In this document: positions 21,501 through 29,889 of the stretch, one piece after another | Position numbering within the stretch: position 1 is the first letter of the stretch | Layout: each line of letters opens with the position of its first letter | Source of the DNA: Jaminaea rosea | Taxonomy: Eukaryota > Basidiomycota > Exobasidiomycetes > Microstromatales | Direction of reading: 5' to 3' | NCBI RefSeq assembly: GCF_003144245.1 | Contig: NW_020289980.1 | Coordinates: forward strand, 186,001-250,000 | Length of the DNA stretch: 64,000 nucleotides | Program-made: the position numbers and the translations under genes | The notes under the pieces: model-generated | Databases searched by the model: none | What the model was told of the DNA's origin: nothing | The model's input: only the letters and a program-made list of their open reading frames with translations

Positions 21501-22740
21501 TGCATCAACGGAGGACCGTATCGCCGCTCTCTTCAATGAGGAGCTTGGCGCCGTTATGCAGGTACGCAAGGGAGACGTCAAGGCCGTAGAGCGCATCTTC
21601 CAGGTCAGCGGCTGCGAAGGCTGTCTCAGCATTATCGGCAAGGTGCTTCCCCGCTCACAGGGCGAAGGCATCTCGCTTGTCTCTTCATCGAGCTCGATCT
21701 GGTCGTCGACTCGCAAGGACCTGCAGACCATTTGGGCCGAGACGTCGTACCGAATGCAGCGCGAAAGAGACGACCCCGAGTGTGCTCGCGAGGAGTACTC
21801 TCGCATCTCTCCGCTCGCCAACACGCAGCAAGACGGAGGACGCCTCGAGTATGATCTGAGGTACAATCCGGGCGAAGACTCACTCGGCCCGCTGGTCGAC
21901 CTTCCCCTGCAGAAGCGCCCGCGCGTTGCCATCCTCCGTGAGCAAGGCGTCAACGGCCACCTTGAGATGGCCTTTGCCTTCTATGCAGCCGGCTTCGCGC
22001 CCATCGACGTCCACATGTCGGACATCGTCTCTGGCCGCGTCTCTCTCAAGCCCTTCCGTGGTCTCGCAGCCTGCGGCGGGTTCTCCTTCGGTGACGTGCT
22101 CGGCGCCGGAGCTGGGTGGGCGAAGAGTGCTCTCCTAAACGTCAAGGCCCGCGAAGAGTTCCAACACTTCCTCGTCGAGCGCAAGGACACCTTCGCTCTG
22201 GGTGTGTGCAACGGATGCCAATTCCTTTCGCAACTGGCAAAGAGTGGGCTAGTGCCTAATGGCGGAGAGGACTGGCCTACATTTGAGAGGAACAAGAGTG
22301 GGAGGTTTGAGGGACGGGTGTGCACGGTGCAGGTGGACGTCGAGAGTGAAGTAGTCAAGAAGAGCGTCTTCCTGCGCGATATGGCTGGCAGCCGTCTCCC
22401 TGCCATCGTGGCTCACGGTGAGGGGCGAGCGCAATGGTCTTCGCCTGAGGCGCAGGCTCGTGCCGCTCAGCGAGGTCTCGTTGCCCTGCGCTACGTCGAG
22501 GCCGGCTCTGCTCCCGAATCAGGAGGTGCGACGGCATACCCTACGAACCCGAACGGCTCGCCCGACGGTATCACTGCATTGAGTACGGACGACGGTCGTA
22601 TCCTCGCCATGATGCCCCACCCAGAGCGCGGGATCACTGCTGAAGCCATGTCGTGGAAGCCTGCAGGTGCAGCACAGGAGTGGAAGGGCAAGGGACCATG
22701 GTTGAGGATGTTCGAGAGCGCAAGGCGTTGGTGCGAGTAG
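18547..22740 (+). CDS. ADE6: Phosphoribosylformylglycinamidine (FGAM) synthase
   Basis: A single exon of 1397 residues, close to the usual size of the large single-chain (eukaryotic and proteobacterial) PurL, about 1300-1340. It catalyses the fourth step of de novo purine synthesis (FGAR to FGAM, using ATP and glutamine) in the cytosol. The linker motif FAQVNSEHCRHKIF, the ATP-site motif HNHPTAVSPYPGAATGAGG, and two AIRS-like halves are present. The C-terminal class I glutaminase has GVCNGCQFLSQL with nucleophile C1221, and the final MPHPERG motif carries the catalytic His and the following conserved Glu. No intron or lesion is visible. Confidence 0.97.
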   Translation: MSSLLQLPGCESHTAAQLSRLLQRLKAAAPSLSGVEAIEARFVHFVNVSSKAALDDLTASSSSSSPSSHRVILDHLLAYGHPAEQFAEAASGTHLYVIPRPGSISPWSSKATDILHLCTLKDHVTRVERGVEYVLHGKDVPALSFIPAAALDVIHDRMTTIVVERSPRFDDIFAESPRKPLEYVDILAKASSAESAVAELEAANKARGLALAPDEIRYLAQAYTQLGRNPTTPELFSFAQVNSEHCRHKIFNADWTIDGQPQPNTLFGMIRNTHKVTPQGTISAYSDNAAVLEGSDVARFSFVEQQDGTVAYAQSEAKEAHPMLVKVETHNHPTAVSPYPGAATGAGGEIRDEGAVGKGSRPKAGLVGFMTSNVTPATEEGEQPVDTSLPAHLNPGKPAHIASSKDIMLEGPLGSANFNNEFGRPGLTGFWRTFCLDTGAEVRGYHKPIMLAGGLGNVRPQFALKSPIPIGAKIVVLGGPGMLIGLGGGAASSMASGASDRADLDFASVQRENPEMQRRCQMVIDACVASVAGNPIQSIHDVGAGGLSNALPELVHDAGLGGKFELRDILIDDESMSPLEIWCNESQERYVLAVLPEDVQRFTSIAQRERCPFSVVGEATEEQRLVVTDRLAGNTPLDLPMSTLFGKPPKIARESKRLQPDLKPFDASALGSSDDFSAAFDAALGRTLRLPTVASKSFLITIGDRSITGLVARDQMVGPWQVPVADVAVTRTGYGFEDVLTGEAMCSGERTPLALLSPAASARMAVGEAITNLVAASVGDITRVKLSANWMCAASYSDEGARLYEAVQAIGLDLCPKLGLAIPVGKDSMSMQMAWRQDGEGKAVTAPMSVIITAFAPVDAIDRTWTPQLRTEDDLDPAAAETVLVFVDLARGKQRMGGSCLAQVYGQLGQDCPNVDSGNEALLKGFFDACHTLKELKVHGRKAGDDQLVLAYHDRSDGGLITTIAEMAFAGRCGVEVDMDVIAKSASTEDRIAALFNEELGAVMQVRKGDVKAVERIFQVSGCEGCLSIIGKVLPRSQGEGISLVSSSSSIWSSTRKDLQTIWAETSYRMQRERDDPECAREEYSRISPLANTQQDGGRLEYDLRYNPGEDSLGPLVDLPLQKRPRVAILREQGVNGHLEMAFAFYAAGFAPIDVHMSDIVSGRVSLKPFRGLAACGGFSFGDVLGAGAGWAKSALLNVKAREEFQHFLVERKDTFALGVCNGCQFLSQLAKSGLVPNGGEDWPTFERNKSGRFEGRVCTVQVDVESEVVKKSVFLRDMAGSRLPAIVAHGEGRAQWSSPEAQARAAQRGLVALRYVEAGSAPESGGATAYPTNPNGSPDGITALSTDDGRILAMMPHPERGITAEAMSWKPAGAAQEWKGKGPWLRMFESARRWCE

Positions 22741-23135
22741 AAGGGGGCGCAGGAGACGAAGAGCAATATCCGTAGAAGGACAAAATGAAGATCAATGCAA
22801 AGCCGGAGCATCATATTGACCTGTCGTGCGAGCATGCGATTGAATGATTAGACAAAAGACAGAGAGAGCTTCTTCTTGCTGCGCGGATGGAGAGATTTCT
22901 GACTGACCCCGCCTTGCTGCCCCTCGCGAAAGAAGCGGCATGCATAGACTATCTCAACGAGCGAGCTCAGCCAAGAGTTGACGTCTCGAAGTCAATTTCA
23001 AGACTCGGGGCCTCGCAGCTCCGGCGGCCCGAGAAATCGGCGAATACATGAAATGCACGTTTCCACCTTCCTTCCTTCCCACATCATTCATTCATCTATC
23101 TCCTTCCCTCATCCTCAGCATCTTTACGCGCCACG
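22741..23135. other. Intergenic region upstream of the GT32 gene (395 nt)
   Basis: It lies between two plus-strand genes. It is pyrimidine-rich (TTCC and CATT runs) in the last 90 nt before the GT32 ATG. No gene or element was seen. Confidence 0.45.
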
Positions 23136-24518
23136 ATGAGCTCGGCATCGTGGCTGCCAACTGCTTCGTCGTGGAAAGGGAAGGCGGCCGCGTACCAGGA
23201 CGAGGAGGAGGACGCTGGGCTGCTCCTCGAGAATCGCTCCGACTGGCAGAAAGGACATCAGAGCATCGCGTCGGCAGGGCCCAAGCGCTCATCACAACGA
23301 GCGCCCAAGGTCGTTTTTTGGATCGTCGGCGCCTTTGCCTTCCTATGTGCCGTCGGGCTCATTGGCTCATGGATGTTCGGAAAGGACTCTCACCTCCCCT
23401 CACGTGAAGATGGTCCAACGCGAGAGCAGGCCTACCAGCGACGCCTGGCTCAGCTACACAAGGAGCTCGACGTTGCGAGTCTCCGCGATGAATTCAATCT
23501 TCACGGCGACATCCCAGACTACACAGCCTACATCGCCCGGCTTCGCTCGACGTACGACAAGTACTTCACCCCCACAAAGACATCGAGCATGGTGGGCGAC
23601 CCCTGGTCTCACGTCGAGGCTCATCTGGACCCGCTGCGCACCTCTGACTCAAAGGCAATCCCGCACATCGTCTCGTCTTCGGCCAAGAACAAGTCGCAAA
23701 TCATGCCCGCCTTCTCCTCTTGGGCCGAGAAGAACAAGGGTTGGAAGGTGTCGCTCTTCGATGATGAAGATGCTTCCAAATTCATTGCATCCACCTTCAA
23801 CGAGCTGGGCATCGATCAAAAGCAGCAAGGCAGCTTTAGCAATCTCCTGACCAAGATGCCCTCCAACATCCTTCGAGTGGATACCTTCCGCTACTTTCGC
23901 ATCTTCTTCTCTGGGGGTCTCTACGTTGATTCGGACACATCGTGTCGGCATGCGATGGCCGATTGGCCAGGGTTGAAGGGGCCGCACCCAAAGGTCGCGC
24001 ATGGTGGGGACGACGTGCTTCGCTTTTTGACCTCTGTGGCGCGCGAGAATCTCACCATCGCAGACGACGGGGCCGCGCCACGCTGGACGCCCCCCTCTTT
24101 GGTCATGGGGCTTGAGGAGGACTCATTCATGGCTAGAGAGGACTGGCGAGCTATGACTTTTGCCAAGCCGCTTCAGATCACCCAGTGGGCATTCATGGCC
24201 GAGCCCTTCCACCCGGTCCTGCTCGATGCCCTCGGGACGGTCATGGATCGTACGGTACACGAGCTTGAGAAGGGGACAGAGGGGGACTACATTAACAAGA
24301 TTCTTGAGTGGACGGGACCGGGCATGCTCACGGACGCAGTCTGGCGATACATGGGGGCACTGTACGGGGCAACGCCGCGAGACTTCACGTTCAACCAGAA
24401 AGCGGTGCGAGTGGGAGGGATGTTGATGCTACCACATATGGCGTTTAGGGCGCCGGACGAGCCCAAGGACGATCTGCTGAGGCCTATCGTGCATCATCAC
24501 AAGCACGAGTGGTGGTGA
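23136..24518 (+). CDS. Type II membrane glycosyltransferase, GT32 (Och1-like) family
   Basis: A single exon of 460 residues starting MSSASWLPTASSW. A short cytosolic tail is followed by one membrane anchor (about 51-76, VVFWIVGAFAFLCAVGLIGSW), giving Golgi type II topology. The catalytic region has the GT32 pattern IPHIV, then LRVDTFRYFRIFFSGGLYVDSD, in which D265 and D267 form the DxD metal and nucleotide-sugar site, and WAFMAEPFHPVLLDAL and GPGMLTDAVWRYM later. Fungal relatives include the alpha-1,6-mannosyltransferase Och1 and inositol phosphoceramide mannosyltransferases. The donor and acceptor cannot be told here. It is convergent with cyanase, with only 119 nt between. Confidence 0.88.
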   Translation: MSSASWLPTASSWKGKAAAYQDEEEDAGLLLENRSDWQKGHQSIASAGPKRSSQRAPKVVFWIVGAFAFLCAVGLIGSWMFGKDSHLPSREDGPTREQAYQRRLAQLHKELDVASLRDEFNLHGDIPDYTAYIARLRSTYDKYFTPTKTSSMVGDPWSHVEAHLDPLRTSDSKAIPHIVSSSAKNKSQIMPAFSSWAEKNKGWKVSLFDDEDASKFIASTFNELGIDQKQQGSFSNLLTKMPSNILRVDTFRYFRIFFSGGLYVDSDTSCRHAMADWPGLKGPHPKVAHGGDDVLRFLTSVARENLTIADDGAAPRWTPPSLVMGLEEDSFMAREDWRAMTFAKPLQITQWAFMAEPFHPVLLDALGTVMDRTVHELEKGTEGDYINKILEWTGPGMLTDAVWRYMGALYGATPRDFTFNQKAVRVGGMLMLPHMAFRAPDEPKDDLLRPIVHHHKHEWW

Positions 24519-24637
24519 GGAGCTCCGGTCAGCCAGCAAAGCGGGCCCCGTCGAGGTTCGGACTTGAACGGAAAGCATGTTGTACACTCTTGCATATCGT
24601 TTGGAATCGTAAGAACTATAATTCGCGCCCCTCACGC

Positions 24638-25257
24638 TCACCACCTCTTGTAAGCCAGATACTTTCCTTCCAGCGTCAGCCTGACTCTATCTCCCTTGGG
24701 GTCAGGTACGCGCTCAACTTCTCCGTTGAAGTCAATGGCGCTCATGATACCGTCCCCGAACTTCTCGTGAATCAGGTGCTTGATCGGATGGCCGTACACA
24801 AGGACCGCCTCGTAGAGACGGTAGATTACGGGGTCGCGAGGGGGGAGCTCCTGGATCAAGCCAGCGCGATGAGGCCAGAAGGAGGGGCCGAGGGAGGCGG
24901 TGAGAGCGCCAGAAGGGATCTCCAGAGCTTTGCTGAGTGCATCTAGATCTTCAGGGAGGGGTTTGGCTTGACCATAGAAGCTGGCGCGAGGGAGGAAGGA
25001 AAAGGGCGTGTGGGGGTTGGTCAGTAGTGTGACGGCTTGTCGGCTTGCTGGCGTAGCGTTGTCTCCACTCACATCGCAGCCGTGTACACCTCGCTCCTGC
25101 CAATCGCCTTTGCCACATCCTCGAAGGACATGCCCTTCTTGGCCTTGGCCTCGTGCAGAGCCGCAAAGATGGGGCTGTGCAGCTCCTCCAGAACACGAGG
25201 AGTCGCTGGCGTCTCAGAGAGCGTGGACGCAGAGCCGTTGGTTCCGTTAGCTGCCAT
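24638..25257 (-). CDS. CYN1: Cyanate hydratase (cyanase)
   Basis: Two exons (25257-25073 and 24980-24638, intron 24981-25072) give 175 residues, close to the family size of about 155-160 plus a short extension. The junction restores YTAAIFYGQAKPL. The helical N-terminal domain ends at about residue 95. The C-terminal catalytic domain carries the active-site residues at the expected spacing, R116 and E119 (in DPVIYRLYE) and S142 (in GIMSAIDF), corresponding to Arg96, Glu99 and Ser122 of the E. coli enzyme. It decomposes cyanate with bicarbonate to ammonia and CO2, probably as a cytosolic decamer, for detoxification and nitrogen recovery. It ends LEGKYLAYKRW. Confidence 0.96.
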
Positions 25258-25775
25258 TGTTGGTAGGGTGAGGTAGGAGGATGAGGAGGTTGTCGTGACG
25301 GCGTGTCCTCCGGTTCATTTAAGATTTGTACCCAGCCCCGCTCGAGCTGTGTGGGCTTCGCGAGAGATAAGAGCTTCGAGCTTCCCGGCGTCCAAGCGTC
25401 CTTGCTTGCTTGGCGGGGGCCCGTGCGGGGAAATGGACGGCGTTTGGTCGCTCTGAGGCGCCTTCGAGACGCGAGAACAGCGATGTCGTCGATCAGCAGC
25501 GATAAGGCTTGCATGGAGTGAGCATACCAACAAAGCACAGAGACGGCGATCGACATGAGAACGGCGAACGGCGAATGGCAATGGGATAATGCGGCGAATG
25601 GTTCTTGACGAGAGGCGGTTGACTGAGGTGGGTGACTGTGAATTCGTATTAAGGATAAGCATGGAGGGGGCTACAAGACTAGCGAGTGGGTAGGAGGGGA
25701 TATAGGGCAGGCTACGCTGCTGCTTGTACGTATTAGAGGGAGGTAGCGCGGAATGCACGTCTAAGTGGTGGTAGG
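25258..25775. other. Intergenic region upstream of cyanase (518 nt)
   Basis: It lies between the 3' end of the sugar transporter and the cyanase start, both on the minus strand. The small ORFs on both strands have no recognisable product. It is presumed to be the cyanase promoter plus the transporter 3' UTR. Confidence 0.45.
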
Positions 25776-27863
25776 TCAGGCGGCCTGCCCCGCGCTCTTC
25801 GTCCTCGTGAGAACCGAGTTGCCAGACTTCGCATCGTCTTTGCCGTCTCCATCGCTGTCCTCCGTCGCCATCCTGGTGGTGCGCTCCGTCAAGGGCAGCG
25901 TCGGCATGCCGCTTGTACCATCACGACCTTTGCCCTGCCCAGAACCATCATGACCATCGTGGTCGTGATGCAGCTTGAAATCGTCGGTGGAGAAGATCTC
26001 GTCGACCTCCTCCAGTGTGAGGCCCTTCGTCTCGGGCAGGAAGACGGCAATGATGGGCACCCAGGCCGCGTTGAAGACGGCGAAGAGAGCGTAGGTTCTC
26101 CAGCCAATGTTCTCCAGGGCTGAAGGAGTGAACTTGACGACGGCGAAGTTGCAGATCTAAAAGCGTTGCGGGGGAGAAACGCTTTGTCAGTCGGTGATGA
26201 GAGTGAGCCAAGCAGCAATCGCGGCCCCGTCAGCTCACCCAGTTGCTCGCTGTAGAAAGCGCCGAACCCCTTGTCCTGATGCTCAGCGGTAGCACCTCAC
26301 TTGGGATCATCCACACCGTGGCCTGGAACCCCACGGAGAAGAATAGCTCGAACAAGAAGAGCATGGCCACGGCTCCGTGTGAGTCGCTACGGCTCGCCGT
26401 GCCCTCTTGGATCTTCTTGACCAGGACCGTCTGCACAATGAAGACGAGGGACATGGCTGAGATGCAGGACAGTAAGAGCGGCTTGCGCCCGAGACGGTCA
26501 ACTAGGAAGATGCTGACGAATGCGCCGAGGATGAGCACCATGTTTAGGCCACCGGCCAGCTGGGCTGATTGCTTGTTGCCCAGTTTGAGCGATTGTGAGA
26601 AGAGGGTCGAGGAGTAGTAGATGAGGCTGCGCAGGTGCATGGTAGGCAGGAGCGTGTCAGCCTGGTCATTCTACCAGCCAGGGGAACTCACGCACGCATT
26701 GATGCCACCAAGTTGCTGCGCAGCCTGAATGAAGCAAGCGAGCAACAGTCTCCTTCTCGTTCTCACGGCGTCGTCCCTCCCTTTACCTCCCGGGCTTAGC
26801 AGGGTAAGGAATGTGTTGGTGTGCTTAGCTGCCTCCTTCTCGTGCGCGATAGCCTGCTTGATCTGGCTGTACTGATCCTGCACTTCGTCGTCTTCCTCTC
26901 CCTTGTTGGCCAGGCGAGCAAGCACCGCAAGGGCCTCCTGATCGCGACCGCGGGCAAGATACCAGCGAGGTGTGTCGGGTATGACGGCCGCGATGAGGAA
27001 AATCCCGATGATGAAGAAGGACTGAGCAAGAATGGGGAACCGCCAGGTGACTGTGCCTGTGAGGCCGCTGAAGTTGAAGCCGTAATCTGTGCAGAGGAGC
27101 CTTACGATGTGTCAGTCCGGGCGAGGTGACATCGGAGCAGCTGGGACTCACCGGTCCAATAGCTCAGCACGATCCCGCAGTTGAGAATGGTGAGAGACAC
27201 AGCGACAAGCTTGCCGCGTGAGAAGATCCCCTTGTCCCTCGCAGGGCTGCATTCGGTCAGGAGAATAGGCACCGTTGAGTTGATGAGACCCATACCGACT
27301 CCAGCGACAACGCGGCCCAAGATGAGAACGGCGACGGAGCTGCACGCTCCTTGGATGATGGCGCCCACTTGAAGAATGGTAGCGCCCAAAAGGATGGTAC
27401 GGCATCGACCGAGAGGAGAGCCGATGGAGAAGGAGGCGAGGGCGCCAATGAAGCAGCCGATCCTAGCAGCGGGCGTGGTAAGAGGAGAGTCGAGTCAATC
27501 AGGAGGACGTCGATTAGTGAGATGATCTGCAACCGTTCACTCACTCGTAGATGGATACAATATTGCCGACAAGGGCGGCGTCTGGATTGCCAAAGGAGCG
27601 TTTGAAGGCCGCAGTCTCGAGGATACCTCCCATGACACCTGCGCGAGGAGCGAGCGACGCTGATGTCAGCCCCACGCCTATGCGGCCCTCGTCTTGAATC
27701 TTAGCAACGTCGCAGCCCACGCACCATTATCGTAACCGACGAGCAAGAAGCCTAGAGCGCTGCAAGCAGTGATGGCCGCGAGGAGCGTGTGCCCCTGTAG
27801 CCCGATGTCGTGCGTAGGCCAGCTACCTCGAGTGCGACTGCGGTGGGCTGCAAGCTTCGACAT
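25776..27863 (-). CDS. MFS sugar transporter (sugar porter family)
   Basis: Six exons (27863-27725, 27638-27545, 27462-27152, 27086-26696, 26626-26239, 26156-25776; introns of 65-86 nt) give 567 residues. Each junction restores sugar-porter sequence: GYDNGVMGGIL, YEIGCFIGAL, SYWTDYGFNFSG, GGINALIYYSS and SNWICNFAVVKF. Family motifs include GSPLGRCRTILLG, IPDTPRWYLARGRDQEAL, VDRLGRKPLLL, IPSEVLPLSIRTRGSAL and LPETKGLTLEEVDEIF. Twelve membrane helices are expected in the plasma membrane. The C-terminal tail is His/Asp/Gly-rich (HHDHDGHDG) and long. The substrate (hexose, pentose or other) is not determined. Confidence 0.92.
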
Positions 27864-28404
27864 GGTTGCAAGGACACGAGAGCGAGGCGTCGCCTTGGTG
27901 GTAATGGACAAGAAGGAAGAAGGTGAGGTGAGACAGGGGGGCCAATATATCGCGATCGCCGGGTGCAGCATCGAGACAATAACGTCAGCTGCTTGCCGAG
28001 GTCATGCTTGCTTGCCTCCCACTCCAAGTCTTTGCTTGCAAGTGGTTGTCGTGCCGCCGATGATTCGGCGATGTGATGGTGAGACGGCAAGATAGCGAAT
28101 TGCTTTGCGCCCGCGGATCACACTTGGATCGACGCTGGAGCGAGGGTCAGCTGCTCATCTCAGATGGCACTCGGCGGGCGCGAATGACGGGCCGGCCAGG
28201 CCGGATTGCCGTGACGATGGTGCGAGCGAGCGAAGAGGGAAAGCAAGGCAAACACCAACACAGCTGGAGAAGTCACTCCCACCAGGCTGTGAGCACTACA
28301 AGACTGAATGTGTTGAGCCGTAGACAGAGTGACTGGAGCCGTGCATACAGCCTTGCCAAGCTTCACTTCTCCCACCTGCCCTCTGCCACCCCGCAATCGC
28401 TCCC
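27864..28404. other. Intergenic region between SDR and sugar transporter (541 nt)
   Basis: It holds the transporter promoter (TATA-like element at 27945) and the SDR 3' UTR. No coding sequence or RNA gene was recognised. Confidence 0.45.
27945..27950 (-). promoter_or_regulatory. Candidate TATA box of the sugar transporter gene
   Basis: A TATATT on the minus strand within GATATATTGG, about 85 nt upstream of the transporter ATG and followed by a CT-rich run. It is assigned by position and motif only. Confidence 0.35.
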
Positions 28405-29400
28405 CTACTTCTTGTCCTCATCAACGTCCGTCCCCAAACTGACACTCTTCCACTTCTGAATGCTCTCGCCATACGTCTTCACTTTGGTTTCCATAGCCCC
28501 AAAGGCATCGCTGCCCAGCACGATCCTCAAGGGAGGGTCAGCGTGAACGGCCAAGTCGTACATGGCTTTGCCCGCTTTAGCCGGGTCGCCGACTTGGGTA
28601 CCGTGCCTCTTGCCCATCGTCTCACGCATGTTGAGATGATCGTACACGGACTCGAGGTCGCGATGACCGCCGTACTCCATGTTGGCACCTGCCCACTCGG
28701 TGCGGAATCCTCTGCAAAAGAGCCAGCGAGCAGGAGAAAGGTCAGAAGGGCGCAAAGGAGTAAGATGATGTACGCTGCGCCAACTCACCCGGGCTCGATG
28801 TTGGTGAGCTTGATGTTCCACTCGGGCTTGAGTTCGTGCGAAAGAGCTTCCGTAAAACCTTCGACAGCCCACTTGGAGGAGCAATAGATGGTAAAGCCAG
28901 GAACACCGCGTTGCCCGCCAATGCTGGTGACTTGCTGAATGACGCCACCTGGAGGAGACTGGGTGCGCATCGTCTCGACTGCCTTGCGTGTCACGGCGAT
29001 GAGGCCAAAGTAGTTGATCTCCCTGTGAAAGACGGGTAAGAATGGACTCAGCTCTCAATGATTCTTAATCACCGTCGTCGTCGCGCACGCACATCTGCTT
29101 CCTGCACTGCTCCTCGGTGAGCGTTTCGAAGGGACCTGAGAGGCCGTATCCCGCATTATTGCAGACAACGTCGATCCTTCCAAACTTATCCTTTGCCTGC
29201 TTGAAGACCTTGTCAATCCCCTCTGGCTTGAGCAGGTCTAGATCGACGGCGAGGAAGTTCTTGTCGTTGGCACCGTCAATCTTGAGCTTGGAGCTGGTGC
29301 GGGCCGTGGCGACGACGTTGTCGCCTGCAGCGAGGGCTGCCTTTGCCATCTCGTGGCCGAAGCCGGTCGTGGTGCCTGTGATGATGAAGGTGCGTGCCAT
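28405..29400 (-). CDS. Short-chain dehydrogenase/reductase
   Basis: Three exons (29400-29093, 29022-28789, 28711-28405; introns of 70 and 77 nt) give 282 residues of a classical SDR. The cofactor motif is TGTTTGFG (residues 8-15), with NNAG near residue 90. The catalytic set is S136, Y149 and K153 (TS, then YCSSK). The junctions restore KQMEINYFGLIAV and NIEPGGFRTEWAGANM. The sequence resembles fungal SDRs of broad type (NAD(P)-dependent ketone/alcohol redox); no closer substrate can be named. It is divergent from the palC-like gene. Confidence 0.9.
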
Positions 29401-29889
29401 TGTTGATATCGATGAGAAGGTTGGTAGACGGAAGAAAGGAGGAGTGGCGAGAGGAGGGTGGAGGGCGGTGTTATGAAGTGTGGGGGCGACGTGGGCGAAA
29501 GGGTCTCTTGTGGAGGCGCCCAATCACCGCCGGCACGATTGGCCGCTGGTGCAGATCCGGCGGCGGCCAAAGCACCCAAGGGCCCAGGTTGCAGCCAGCC
29601 TGCACCTGGGGCCGTCGTCGCCTACTCGGCAGCTTGACTTGGTGCTTGCCATCATTGAGCCTCGACGTTTGCTCTGCTACACACCTCTGTCGCTGCCATC
29701 AGCCTGCAATGCTGCACTGAGGGCGAGGCGCTCATGCGAGACGGAAGCACTCGACTTTCTCGCGTGGCTTTCTCCCCGCACGCACATGTGCGACGCAACT
29801 CTTGGCGCTTTCCTCCTCGAATGCTGGAGAGCAACACGCCCAACGGTTCCTTGCCTCTCCATCCTTGCTTGTGATCGCAGCATCCCAGC
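29401..29889. promoter_or_regulatory. Divergent promoter region between SDR and palC-like genes (489 nt)
   Basis: It lies between two opposite start codons. No clear motif was identified; ORFs in it are short and unlike any family. Confidence 0.4.

Noticed and set aside
24519-24640. GGTTCGGACTTGAAC resembling a tRNA B-box
   Set aside because: It does not fit the GGTTCGANTCC consensus and no A-box or cloverleaf can be drawn around it.
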